A stretch of DNA of 36,921 nt, from contig NZ_JARKVC010000047.1 in the NCBI RefSeq assembly GCF_029851875.1, positions 1 to 36,921 on the forward strand, in the 5' to 3' direction. Under the pieces are notes generated by a model. That model was not told the DNA's origin and ran no database searches. It worked only from the letters and a program-made list of their open reading frames with translations. The stretch comes from Actinomyces sp. GTDB taxonomy: Bacteria; Actinomycetota; Actinomycetes; Actinomycetales; Actinomycetaceae. The position numbers and the translations under genes were made by a program. The first letter of the stretch is position 1, and each line of letters begins with the position of its first letter. Shown here one piece after another: positions 1-6,863 of the stretch.

Positions 1-55
1 GAGTGAAGACCTGCGACCCCTTCACTCGGTCGCAACCGCACACGCTCGACGCAGG

Positions 56-61
56 TAGGCT
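56..61 (+). promoter_or_regulatory. -10 element of the phosphoribosyltransferase gene
   Basis: TAGGCT fits the actinobacterial TAnnnT -10 pattern. A transcript beginning seven bases after it would start at or next to the GTG at 69, which has no Shine-Dalgarno sequence, so a leaderless mRNA is likely. No clear -35 is visible. Confidence 0.45.
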
Positions 62-68
62 TAGCCGG

Positions 69-659
69 GTGACCGATGTGAACGCCACCGACGTGAACGC
101 CACTGCCTCCCGCACCCCTTTTGACGACGGCGCCACCTCCGAGGCCGCCCCTGACCGCGAGGAGCTCACCTGGGAGCTGTTCGGTCAGGCCGAGCGTGAG
201 CTGTCCGCCCAGATCGTGGCCTCCGGCTGGATGCCGGACCTCATCATCGCCATCGCCCGCGGCGGCCTCATCCCGGCCGGCGCCATCGGCTACGCGATCG
301 GCGTCAAGGCCATGGGGTCGATGAACGTGGAGTTCTACACCGGCATCGGCGAGACCCTGGAGGAGCCGGTCATCCTGCCTCCACTCATGGACGCCTCCGA
401 GCTTCCCGGCAAGCGGGTCCTCGTGGTCGATGACGTCGCCGACTCCGGCAAGACCCTCAAGATGGTCATGGAGCTGCTGCGCCACCAGGGCCTGGACCTG
501 GGCGGGGAGAACGTCCAGGTCGACGCCCGCTCGGCCGTTATCTACCGCAAGCCTCGTTCGGTCTTCGAGCCGGACTACTGCTGGCGCGAGACCGACAGGT
601 GGATCAACTTCCCCTGGTCCGTCCTGCCTGTCATCACCCCGGAGTCCCTCCAGGACTGA
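69..659 (+). CDS. phosphoribosyltransferase family protein (purine-type)
   Basis: The protein is about 196 residues. Its clearest motif is VLVVDDVADSGKT, the PRPP-binding loop of type I phosphoribosyltransferases, preceded by an IAIARGGLIPAG segment typical of the xanthine-guanine/hypoxanthine group. By family it should transfer a phosphoribosyl group from PRPP to a nucleobase in the cytoplasm (purine salvage), but the substrate cannot be read from the sequence. The GTG at 69 was chosen because a -10 element lies just upstream and would give a leaderless message. In-frame starts at 3 and 78 are alternatives, and the region before residue 35 is low-complexity, so the start is uncertain. The gene ends four bases before the convergent radical SAM gene, with no terminator between them. 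Confidence 0.85.
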   Translation: MTDVNATDVNATASRTPFDDGATSEAAPDREELTWELFGQAERELSAQIVASGWMPDLIIAIARGGLIPAGAIGYAIGVKAMGSMNVEFYTGIGETLEEPVILPPLMDASELPGKRVLVVDDVADSGKTLKMVMELLRHQGLDLGGENVQVDARSAVIYRKPRSVFEPDYCWRETDRWINFPWSVLPVITPESLQD

Positions 660-663
660 GCCG

Positions 664-1986
664 CTAGCGACTGCTCCGCCCGGCCATGGAGCGCATGAAC
701 GCGGTGACGTCCTCGGCGTAGGGGAAGGTGCCGGGCTGGTAGGCGCACAGCGGCTCCTCGGCGTGGAGGTTGCCGGTGGTGTTGTAGGCCCTGGCCCGCG
801 AGCCACCGCACACGCGGTTGTACTCGCAGCGCCCGCACTTGCCCTCCAGCAGCCTCGTGTCCCGCACGCCGGTGAAGACCTCCGAACTGCGGTAGATCTC
901 GGTGAGCGAGGACTCGCGCACGTTGCCAGCGCTCTTCTCCAGGAAGCCCGAGGGCGTGACGTCCCCGACGTGGGAGACGAACATGAAGCCGTTGCCGCTG
1001 GAGACGGTGATCGGAGGACGACGGCGCCTCTCACCGTGGTCCAGGCCGAGCTCAACGATCCGCTCACGCAGCTGGTGGTAGAGGGGTCCGAGGTGCATGG
1101 CCTCGACGACCTCGTCATGGCTGAGTCCACGCTGAGCCAGGACGTAGCGCTGGAGGCAGACACGGCGGAAGTGGTGTCCCTCAGTGGTCTTGGCGGGCAC
1201 GGCCTCGCCCATGTCATAGAAGCAGCTGAGGACGTCCTCGATCTCCCGGGCGTCCAGGGACCCCAGGTCCACGCCGCGGCCGGTGGGCACCAGGAGGAAG
1301 CCGGACCAGGTCATGGCCCCGTGCTCGCGGACGAGCGCCGCCAGGTCCGGCAGCTCGTGGACGTTGTGGCGGGCGACGACGGAGTTGATCTGGACCTTCA
1401 TCCCCAGCTCGCGAGCGGCCTGCCAGCCGGCGATGGTGCGGTCAAAGGTGTGCTCGACCCGGCGGAAGGCGTCGTGGGTGGCGGCGGTGGCGCCGTCGAG
1501 GGAGAGGGAGATGACGTTGACACCGTTGTCCTGCAGGCGTGCCAGGGAGTCCTTGTTGAGCTTGTCCGTGCCCGAGGGTGCTACGGCCACGTGCAGCCCG
1601 GCGGCGGTGCCGTAGGCGGCCAGCTCGGCAAGGTCGGGGCGTTCGAAGCAGTCGCCGCCGGTGATGATGAAGATGACCGCCGGCTGGCCAAAGGAGGCTG
1701 CCTCGTCCATGAGGGCCTTGGCCTCGTCGGTGGTGAGCTCGCGGGGGTCGCGCAGCGGGCGGGACTCGGCGCGGCAATGGCGGCAGGCGAGCTGGCAGGC
1801 TCGGGTGGCCTCCCAGGTCACGAGCATGGGACGCACGGCGGGGTCGTGACGCTGAACGCGTACGGGACGCGCGGAACGCGGTGACTGGCTGACCGGCGCG
1901 GGCTCGGAGGGGGTCCATACCGCGCTACCGGCAGCACCCTCGTGTTTTCTGACGCTCTGTGCCGTTGCTCGCGTGCTTTGAGGCAT
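664..1986 (-). CDS. radical SAM/SPASM domain protein, function unknown
   Basis: This is a protein of about 440 residues. A radical SAM core starts near residue 57 with the CxxxCxxC iron-sulfur motif (CQLACRHC) and is followed by TGGD, the SAM-contacting strand. A C-terminal SPASM region (CGRCEYNRVCGG, then a later Cys) would bind an auxiliary cluster. The overall layout and the GELTT/DEA and TPSGT-like segments recall the BA_1875-type family (TIGR04053), which neighbours the NirJ/AhbD haem proteins in classification; this assignment is from memory. The start at 1986 is supported by TACGAT six bases upstream, implying a leaderless transcript. No precursor peptide or haem gene is adjacent, so the substrate is unknown. 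A Cys directly follows TGGD, where Pro is usual. Confidence 0.85.
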   Translation of the reverse strand: MPQSTRATAQSVRKHEGAAGSAVWTPSEPAPVSQSPRSARPVRVQRHDPAVRPMLVTWEATRACQLACRHCRAESRPLRDPRELTTDEAKALMDEAASFGQPAVIFIITGGDCFERPDLAELAAYGTAAGLHVAVAPSGTDKLNKDSLARLQDNGVNVISLSLDGATAATHDAFRRVEHTFDRTIAGWQAARELGMKVQINSVVARHNVHELPDLAALVREHGAMTWSGFLLVPTGRGVDLGSLDAREIEDVLSCFYDMGEAVPAKTTEGHHFRRVCLQRYVLAQRGLSHDEVVEAMHLGPLYHQLRERIVELGLDHGERRRRPPITVSSGNGFMFVSHVGDVTPSGFLEKSAGNVRESSLTEIYRSSEVFTGVRDTRLLEGKCGRCEYNRVCGGSRARAYNTTGNLHAEEPLCAYQPGTFPYAEDVTAFMRSMAGRSSR

Positions 1987-2031
1987 GCTTCGATCGTAGG
2001 GACCCTCCGCCCCGCTGCCTAACCTTGTCGC
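1987..2031. promoter_or_regulatory. divergent leaderless promoter pair
   Basis: Only 45 bp separate the divergent start codons of the radical SAM and VanZ-like genes. On the minus strand TACGAT (1998-1993) is followed by six bases and then ATG. On the plus strand TAACCT (2020-2025) is followed by six bases and then ATG. Neither ATG has a ribosome binding site at normal spacing, so both messages probably begin at the start codon. The two -35 regions would overlap the opposite -10 zone. Confidence 0.5.
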
Positions 2032-2505
2032 ATGTCTCGTCACCAGACCCGGATCCTGCAAGGCCTGACGATCGTGTATCTCGCCATCGTCCTCACGGCC
2101 ACCCTGTGGCCTTCCGGTGACGACGTCACCGAGGTCAAGAGCGTGCTCGTCCCCCTTTTCATCTCTCCCCAGGTCAAGGACGTCGTGCTCAACCTGGGAA
2201 TGCTCGTTCCGCTCGGCTTTCTCGCGAGCATCGCCTGGCCCCGGACGCCCTGGTGGGGGTGGGCGCTGTCACTGTGTGTACTCAGCCTGACCATCGAGCT
2301 GGTCCAGTACCTGGCGCCCTTCCTCAACCGTCGTGGCACCGTCGTCAACGTCATCGAGAACTCCGTCGGCGCCTGGCTCGGCGCAGCGGCGGCGCAGCTC
2401 TTCCGCAGCACCCGGGCATCGCGACGAGGGCCCGGATCCTCACCGGATCCGGGCCCTCGTCCGTCATCGTGCGCGGGGGGGGACTCGAACCCCCATGAAC
2501 GTTAG
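2032..2505 (+). CDS. VanZ-like family membrane protein
   Basis: The reading frame codes for 157 residues. A first membrane helix lies at about residues 10-27, followed by others near 48-68, 75-95 and 108-125, and the conserved stretch with ELVQYL and RGTVVNVIENSVGAWLG matches the VanZ-like superfamily (PF04892). The family is named after the teicoplanin-resistance gene vanZ, but most members are uncharacterised and a resistance role should not be assumed. The domain ends near residue 125. The last 30 or so residues are encoded by a strong terminator-like hairpin and then by the antisense strand of tRNA-Leu, so the natural C-terminus may have lost its stop codon or the tail may be unimportant. 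Confidence 0.75.
   Translation: MSRHQTRILQGLTIVYLAIVLTATLWPSGDDVTEVKSVLVPLFISPQVKDVVLNLGMLVPLGFLASIAWPRTPWWGWALSLCVLSLTIELVQYLAPFLNRRGTVVNVIENSVGAWLGAAAAQLFRSTRASRRGPGSSPDPGPRPSSCAGGDSNPHER
2424..2460 (+). terminator. terminator-like hairpin inside the VanZ 3' end
   Basis: A perfect 16-bp inverted repeat (arms 2424-2439 and 2445-2460, loop TCACC) lies between the VanZ domain and the convergent tRNA-Leu. It can work on both strands. It has no T-tract, which is usual in high-GC actinobacteria. Confidence 0.7.
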
Positions 2506-2553
2506 TTCACACGGACCTGAACCGTGCGCGTCTACCAATTCCGCCACTCGCGC
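2470..2553 (-). tRNA. tRNA-Leu (anticodon CAG)
   Basis: The minus strand folds as a class II tRNA: a 7-base 5' acceptor strand GCGCGAG, a D arm with GGTAGAC, anticodon stem CACGG/CCGTG around TTCAGGT (anticodon CAG, reads CUG), a long variable arm, and a TPsiC arm with GGTTCGAGTCC. CCA is not encoded. Acceptor pair 6:67 is an A-C mismatch because the 3' strand reads CCCGCGC. Confidence 0.93.
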
Positions 2554-2566
2554 TTGGAGCGAGGAT

Positions 2567-2597
2567 GACGATAGCGGCCCGCAGGCCCCGAGTCCAA
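2567..2597 (-). promoter_or_regulatory. putative tRNA-Leu promoter
   Basis: On the minus strand TTGGAC (2597-2592) is followed after 19 bases by TATCGT (2572-2567), ending 13 bases before the mature tRNA 5' end. The match is moderate. Confidence 0.45.
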
Positions 2598-2679
2598 TCC
2601 ACCACCCCCTTCCAGGTGGTGAGACCCGTCACCTACCTGCCACGTAGGTGCCCTCCCGCCGGCTCGCAGAGACAGCGGT

Positions 2680-2685
2680 TACGAT
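2680..2685 (+). promoter_or_regulatory. putative -10 of the fhaA-pknB operon
   Basis: TACGAT is a good actinobacterial -10 hexamer and would give a 5' leader of about 70 nt before fhaA. Two small inverted repeats upstream (CACCAC/GTGGTG near 2600-2624 and CACCTAC/GTAGGTG at 2630-2650) lie between the tRNA promoter and this site. Confidence 0.4.
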
Positions 2686-2761
2686 GGTGGCGGTATTACC
2701 GTGACCAGACACTGGCGCAGATGGGTCGCTGTCATCTGATCACTCACAGGAGGTGAGGAAC

Positions 2762-3469
2762 ATGGGGTTCCTAGACAGGTTCGAGAAAGGCGTGGAGAGC
2801 GTCGCCGAGCGTGCCATGTCCCGCTTCTCGGGCGACGTCGAGCCCATCGAGATCGCCTCGAAGCTGCGCGAGACCATGGACAAGCGCGCCGCCTCCTTCG
2901 CGCGTGACCGCTCCGTGGTCCCTAACATCTTCCGTGTCCGCCTCTCCCCCTCGGACGTCGACCGCGTTGACGCCTGGGGCCGTGACGAGATGGTCCGCCA
3001 GATGGAAGAGGTTGCCACCTCCCACGCCAGCGAGCAGGGCTACTCCTTCGTCGGCCCCGTCCAGGTCACCTTCGTGGCCGACGACGCCCTGTCCTCCCCG
3101 GCCATCGAGATCGAGTCCTCGACCCGCCGTGGTGCCGCTGCCCCGGCCGCAGCCGCCACCGCCTCGCCCACCAGCCCGATCCTGGACATCGACGGCCAGC
3201 GCTACCTGCTCACCGGCCCGGTCACCGTCATCGGCCGCGGCTCGGAGGCGGACATCGTCGTCGACGACTCCGGCGTCTCGCGCCGTCACCTGGAGATCCG
3301 CCTCACCCAGGGCCACGCCATCGCCACGGACCTGGGCTCGACCAACGGCACCTACGTCGAGGGTCACCGCATCGACGCCGCCACCCTGCTGGACGGCAAC
3401 ACGCTCACCGTCGGCCGTACCCGCATCATGTTCTGGGACGGCACGCACTCCTCCGGGGTCAACGGGTGA
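2762..3469 (+). CDS. fhaA: FHA domain protein FhaA with N-terminal DUF3662
   Basis: This 235-residue protein has an N-terminal DUF3662 domain (about 1-115, beginning MGFLDRFEKGVE), an Ala/Pro linker and a C-terminal forkhead-associated domain (about 140-230) with the phosphothreonine-binding signatures GRGSEAD, SRRH and DLGSTNGT. In mycobacteria FhaA binds phosphorylated partners such as MviN/MurJ and is a PknB substrate, helping to control peptidoglycan synthesis at the pole and septum. The ATG was chosen for its strong AGGAGGTGA ribosome binding site six bases upstream; an in-frame GTG lies nine bases before it. It is the first gene of the fhaA-fhaB-pstP-rodA-pbpA-pknA-pknB operon and overlaps fhaB by four bases. 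Confidence 0.95.
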   Translation: MGFLDRFEKGVESVAERAMSRFSGDVEPIEIASKLRETMDKRAASFARDRSVVPNIFRVRLSPSDVDRVDAWGRDEMVRQMEEVATSHASEQGYSFVGPVQVTFVADDALSSPAIEIESSTRRGAAAPAAAATASPTSPILDIDGQRYLLTGPVTVIGRGSEADIVVDDSGVSRRHLEIRLTQGHAIATDLGSTNGTYVEGHRIDAATLLDGNTLTVGRTRIMFWDGTHSSGVNG

Positions 3470-3936
3470 GCGAGCTCGCCTTCACCCTCGCCAGGTTCGG
3501 CTTCCTGGCGCTGCTGTGGGTCCTCGTGCTGCTCGTCCTGCGCACCCTGCACCGCGACGTCGCGCCGGGCTCGCCGCGCTCCCTCAGCCTGAGCCGCTCC
3601 GGCGAGAGGACGACGTCGAGGCCCGCTGCACGCTCACGACGTCGCCAGGCCTCGCGCCTGGTCATCACCGAGGGCCCGCTGGCCGGCTCGACCGTGCCCC
3701 TGTCCCCCACCTCCATCACCATCGGACGCTCCCCCTCCTGCACCCTGGTGCTGGAGGACTCTTACGCCTCCTCCCGCCACGCCCGCATCTTCCCCAAGGA
3801 CGGCAGCTGGTGGCTGGAGGACCTTGGCTCCACCAACGGCACCACCCTGGCCGGCCAGAGCGTGACCGGAACCGCTGAGCTCTCAGTGGGTGTACCCGTC
3901 AGGATCGGCCAGACGACCCTGGAGCTGCGTCCATGA
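3466..3936 (+). CDS. fhaB: membrane-anchored FHA domain protein FhaB (FipA)
   Basis: A 156-residue protein with one N-terminal membrane helix (about residues 4-26), a basic Ser/Arg-rich linker and a C-terminal FHA domain (ITIGRSPSC, SSRHARI, DLGSTNGT). FHA domains bind phosphothreonine. In mycobacteria the orthologue FipA is phosphorylated by PknA and supports assembly of the divisome with FtsZ and FtsQ. The GTG start overlaps the fhaA stop and its own stop overlaps the pstP start by four bases, so translation is coupled throughout. The missing middle between TM and FHA is typical of the family, so the gene appears intact. Confidence 0.93.
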   Translation: MSELAFTLARFGFLALLWVLVLLVLRTLHRDVAPGSPRSLSLSRSGERTTSRPAARSRRRQASRLVITEGPLAGSTVPLSPTSITIGRSPSCTLVLEDSYASSRHARIFPKDGSWWLEDLGSTNGTTLAGQSVTGTAELSVGVPVRIGQTTLELRP

Positions 3937-5300
3937 CCATCTCCCTGCGCTACGCCGCACGCAGCTCAGTGGGACTCGTGCGCGCCTCCAACCAGGACTC
4001 CGCCTACGCCGGGCCGCACCTGATGGCCATGTGCGACGGCATGGGAGGCCCTGCCGGCGGAGACATTGCCTCAGCCGTCGCCGTCAGCCACCTCATCCCC
4101 CTGGACGCCGACTCCCACCAGGCCGGCGAGCTGCTCGGCCTGCTGCGCGGCGCCATCCAGGAGGCCCACGCCGACCTCGTAGCCCGCTCCGCCGCCGAGC
4201 CAGACCTGGCAGGCCTGGGCACCACGTGCGTGGCCGTCATGCGCAGCGGCAACAAGCTGGCCATGGTCCACGTGGGCGACTCACGCGCCTACCTCCTGCG
4301 CGAGGGCGAGCTCACCCAGGTCACCACGGACCACACCTTCGTGGAGTACCTGGTGGAGACCGGGCGCCTGACCCGCGAGCAGGCGCGCCAGCACCCCCAG
4401 CGCTCAGTCCTCCTGCGCGTCCTGGGCGACGCCGACGGCGAGGTCCAGCTTGACGAGTCCATCCGCGAGGCCGTGCCCGGCGACCGCTGGCTGCTGTGCT
4501 CCGACGGCCTGTCCGGTCCTGTCACCGCCGCCACCATCGGCGAGGTCCTCGCCGGTGTGGAGGATCCGGCCCTGGCGGCGGACCAGCTCATCGACCTCGC
4601 CGAGCGCGCCGGCGGCCCGGACAACATCACCGCCGTCGTCTTCGACGTCATTGAGGACGACCCCACCCCGCAGACGGAGCCACAGGTGGTGGGCTCGGCC
4701 TCCGTCCACCGCGAGCGCCTGGCCGCCGACGGCGTCAGCCAAGCCCCGCTCCCCGCCACCCCGGCGGCCAAGGCCGCCGCGCTGGTGGCTGGCCTGGACG
4801 CGCAGAGCGAAGGCTCAGCCACCTCCCCCGACTCCGCTCAGGAGGAGGCGCTGGCTGCTGAGACCGAGCGGCACCGCAGCGCCCGCCGTCGTCACCGTCT
4901 GCGCACCACCCTGGCCTCCCTAGCCGTCCTGGTCGCGCTGGTCGTGGCCGGGGTCAGCGGTTACACGTGGACCCAGACGCAGTACTACGTCACGACGGCC
5001 GGTGGGAAGGTCGCCATCTTCCAGGGCATCCCGCAGACCCTGGGGCCCCTGTCCCTCAGCCACCTCGTGCAGACCTACGACGAGCCGACCCTGGCCGACC
5101 TCGATGAGCGCATGCTGCACCGCCTGGAGGAGACCGTCGCCCAGCCCTCGCTGGCTGAGGCCCGCAGGTACGTCCGCGAGACGGTCTCGGCACGCGTGAC
5201 CGAGGAGGCCACCACCGCCCCCAGCGCCACGGACACGATGGCCAGCTCGGACCCCGTCGCGGTCACTGCACCTCCCCCTGACGCCACCACAGGACAGTAG
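3933..5300 (+). CDS. pstP: PP2C-family Ser/Thr protein phosphatase PstP
   Basis: The 455-residue protein starts with a PPM/PP2C catalytic domain (about 1-240). Metal-binding motifs are visible: the early D in SNQDS, CDGMGGPAGG, VGDSRAYL, CSDGLSG and GGPDNITAVV. A Pro/Ala-rich juxtamembrane segment leads to one membrane helix near residues 328-346, then an extracytoplasmic domain of about 110 residues. The enzyme removes phosphate from the kinases PknA and PknB and their targets, balancing signalling in cell-wall growth and division. It is the third gene of the operon and is followed nine bases later by rodA. Confidence 0.96.
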   Translation: MTISLRYAARSSVGLVRASNQDSAYAGPHLMAMCDGMGGPAGGDIASAVAVSHLIPLDADSHQAGELLGLLRGAIQEAHADLVARSAAEPDLAGLGTTCVAVMRSGNKLAMVHVGDSRAYLLREGELTQVTTDHTFVEYLVETGRLTREQARQHPQRSVLLRVLGDADGEVQLDESIREAVPGDRWLLCSDGLSGPVTAATIGEVLAGVEDPALAADQLIDLAERAGGPDNITAVVFDVIEDDPTPQTEPQVVGSASVHRERLAADGVSQAPLPATPAAKAAALVAGLDAQSEGSATSPDSAQEEALAAETERHRSARRRHRLRTTLASLAVLVALVVAGVSGYTWTQTQYYVTTAGGKVAIFQGIPQTLGPLSLSHLVQTYDEPTLADLDERMLHRLEETVAQPSLAEARRYVRETVSARVTEEATTAPSATDTMASSDPVAVTAPPPDATTGQ

Positions 5301-5309
5301 GGCGCAGCA

Positions 5310-6863
5310 ATGTCCTCCTCAGAGCTCGCTGCCAGCTCCCCTGCGACGACCCCCTCGGCCTCCTTCTCACCCACGACCCGCTCCGGCCGCTGGGCCGAGG
5401 CAGGTCTGCTGGTGCTGTCCCTGGCCCTGGGCCTGGGTGGCTTCACCCTGACGGCCCTCAACCGCTCCGGCTCCTCCCCCGCCCAGCTGCTGCCGATCGC
5501 GGGCGTGGTCGTCGTCACCACGGCCCTGGTCCACCTGTGGGTACGCCGCACCGCCCCCTGGGCGGACCCGGCCCTGCTGCCCGTCGCCGTCGCCCTCAAC
5601 GGCATCGGCCTGGCGATGATCCAGCGCCTGGACCTGTCCTACGAGCGCCTGGGTGAGGCTCACGGCTACTCCGTCAAGCAGGCCATGTGGACAGGGCTCG
5701 GAGTCCTCCTGTTCTGCCTGGTCCTGCTCATACGTGACTACCGGCTCCTGCGCCGCTGGGACCGGTGGGCCATGGCCGGAGGGCTCATCTTCCTCGTCCT
5801 GCCCTTCGTGCCAGGCCTGGGGGCGCAGATCAACGGAGCCCGCATCTGGATCCACGTGGGTCCCATGTCCTTCCAGCCCGCTGAGCTGACCAAGGTGCTG
5901 CTGGCGGTCTTCTTCGCCTCCTTCCTCGTCGCCAACCGGGACAACCTGGCGCTGGCTGGGCGCCGGATCCTGGGTCTCAACCTCCCGCGGGCGCGTCACC
6001 TGGTCCCCCTGCTCATCGTGTGGGGCGTGTCCATCGCCGTCCTCGTCCTCCAGCGCGACCTCGGCTCCTCACTGCTGCTGTTCGGGCTGTTCGTGGTCAC
6101 CCTCTTCGTGGCCACGGACCGCCCCAGCTGGCTGGTCATTGGCGCCGCGCTGTTTGCTCCCGCCGCCTGGTTCGCCGCCACGCACCTCACCCACGTCCAG
6201 CAGCGCTTCTCCGCGTGGCTGGACGCGATGGACCCGCAGGTCTACAACGCTCCCGGCGGCTCCTGGCAGCTGGTCACCGGCCTGTTCGGCATGGCCTCAG
6301 GAGGCCTGCTGGGTGCGGGCTGGGGTGAGGGCTACCCCAACCTCGTCACCTTCGCCAACTCCGACTTCATCGTGGCCTCGCTGGGCGAGGAGCTGGGACT
6401 GACAGGCACGCTCGCCCTGCTCATGCTCTACCTCATCCTGGTCCAGCGTGGCCTGAGCACCGCGATGCACCTGCGTGACGGCTTCGGCAAGCTGCTGGCC
6501 GTGGGGCTGTCCTTCACCATCGCCCTGCAGGTCTTTGTGGTGGTTGGTGGCGTCACGCGCCTCATCCCACTCACCGGCCTGACCACGCCCTTCCTGGCCT
6601 ACGGCGGCTCCTCCCTCATCGCCAACTGGATCATCCTGGCCCTGCTGGTGCGCCTGTCCGACGCCGCACGACGCCCGGTGACCTCGGCCCCACGCATCAT
6701 CGACACCGCCGAGCTGCCCACCTCCATCCGCCGGGCCGTCCTGGACGCTGAGGACACCGAGGCCGAGCCGGCTGCCGACGCCTCCTCCGCCAGCGGCCCA
6801 CACACCTCCCAGGCCTTGCAGGACGACCAGCCCACCACCGCTGTGAAGGGAGCCAGGCCGTGA
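5310..6863 (+). CDS. rodA: SEDS-family peptidoglycan polymerase (FtsW/RodA)
   Basis: A polytopic membrane protein of 517 residues with about ten or more hydrophobic helices. SEDS signatures are present, including the FQPAEL stretch near residue 190, ANSDFIVASLGEELG in the extracellular loop near residue 350, and TGLTTPFLAYGGSS near the last helix. SEDS proteins polymerise lipid II glycan strands together with a class B penicillin-binding protein. The adjacent pbpA, overlapping by four bases, is the expected partner. Position in the pkn operon matches mycobacterial rodA rather than the division-cluster ftsW. The C-terminal tail of about 60 residues is cytoplasmic, acidic and Ala/Ser-rich. Confidence 0.94.
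   Translation: MSSSELAASSPATTPSASFSPTTRSGRWAEAGLLVLSLALGLGGFTLTALNRSGSSPAQLLPIAGVVVVTTALVHLWVRRTAPWADPALLPVAVALNGIGLAMIQRLDLSYERLGEAHGYSVKQAMWTGLGVLLFCLVLLIRDYRLLRRWDRWAMAGGLIFLVLPFVPGLGAQINGARIWIHVGPMSFQPAELTKVLLAVFFASFLVANRDNLALAGRRILGLNLPRARHLVPLLIVWGVSIAVLVLQRDLGSSLLLFGLFVVTLFVATDRPSWLVIGAALFAPAAWFAATHLTHVQQRFSAWLDAMDPQVYNAPGGSWQLVTGLFGMASGGLLGAGWGEGYPNLVTFANSDFIVASLGEELGLTGTLALLMLYLILVQRGLSTAMHLRDGFGKLLAVGLSFTIALQVFVVVGGVTRLIPLTGLTTPFLAYGGSSLIANWIILALLVRLSDAARRPVTSAPRIIDTAELPTSIRRAVLDAEDTEAEPAADASSASGPHTSQALQDDQPTTAVKGARP

Noticed and set aside
430..1884. Long plus-strand reading frame of 484 codons
   Set aside because: It is antisense to the radical SAM gene, has Val/Gly/Ala-rich low-complexity composition and no family features, as is usual for the frame opposite third codon positions in high-GC DNA.
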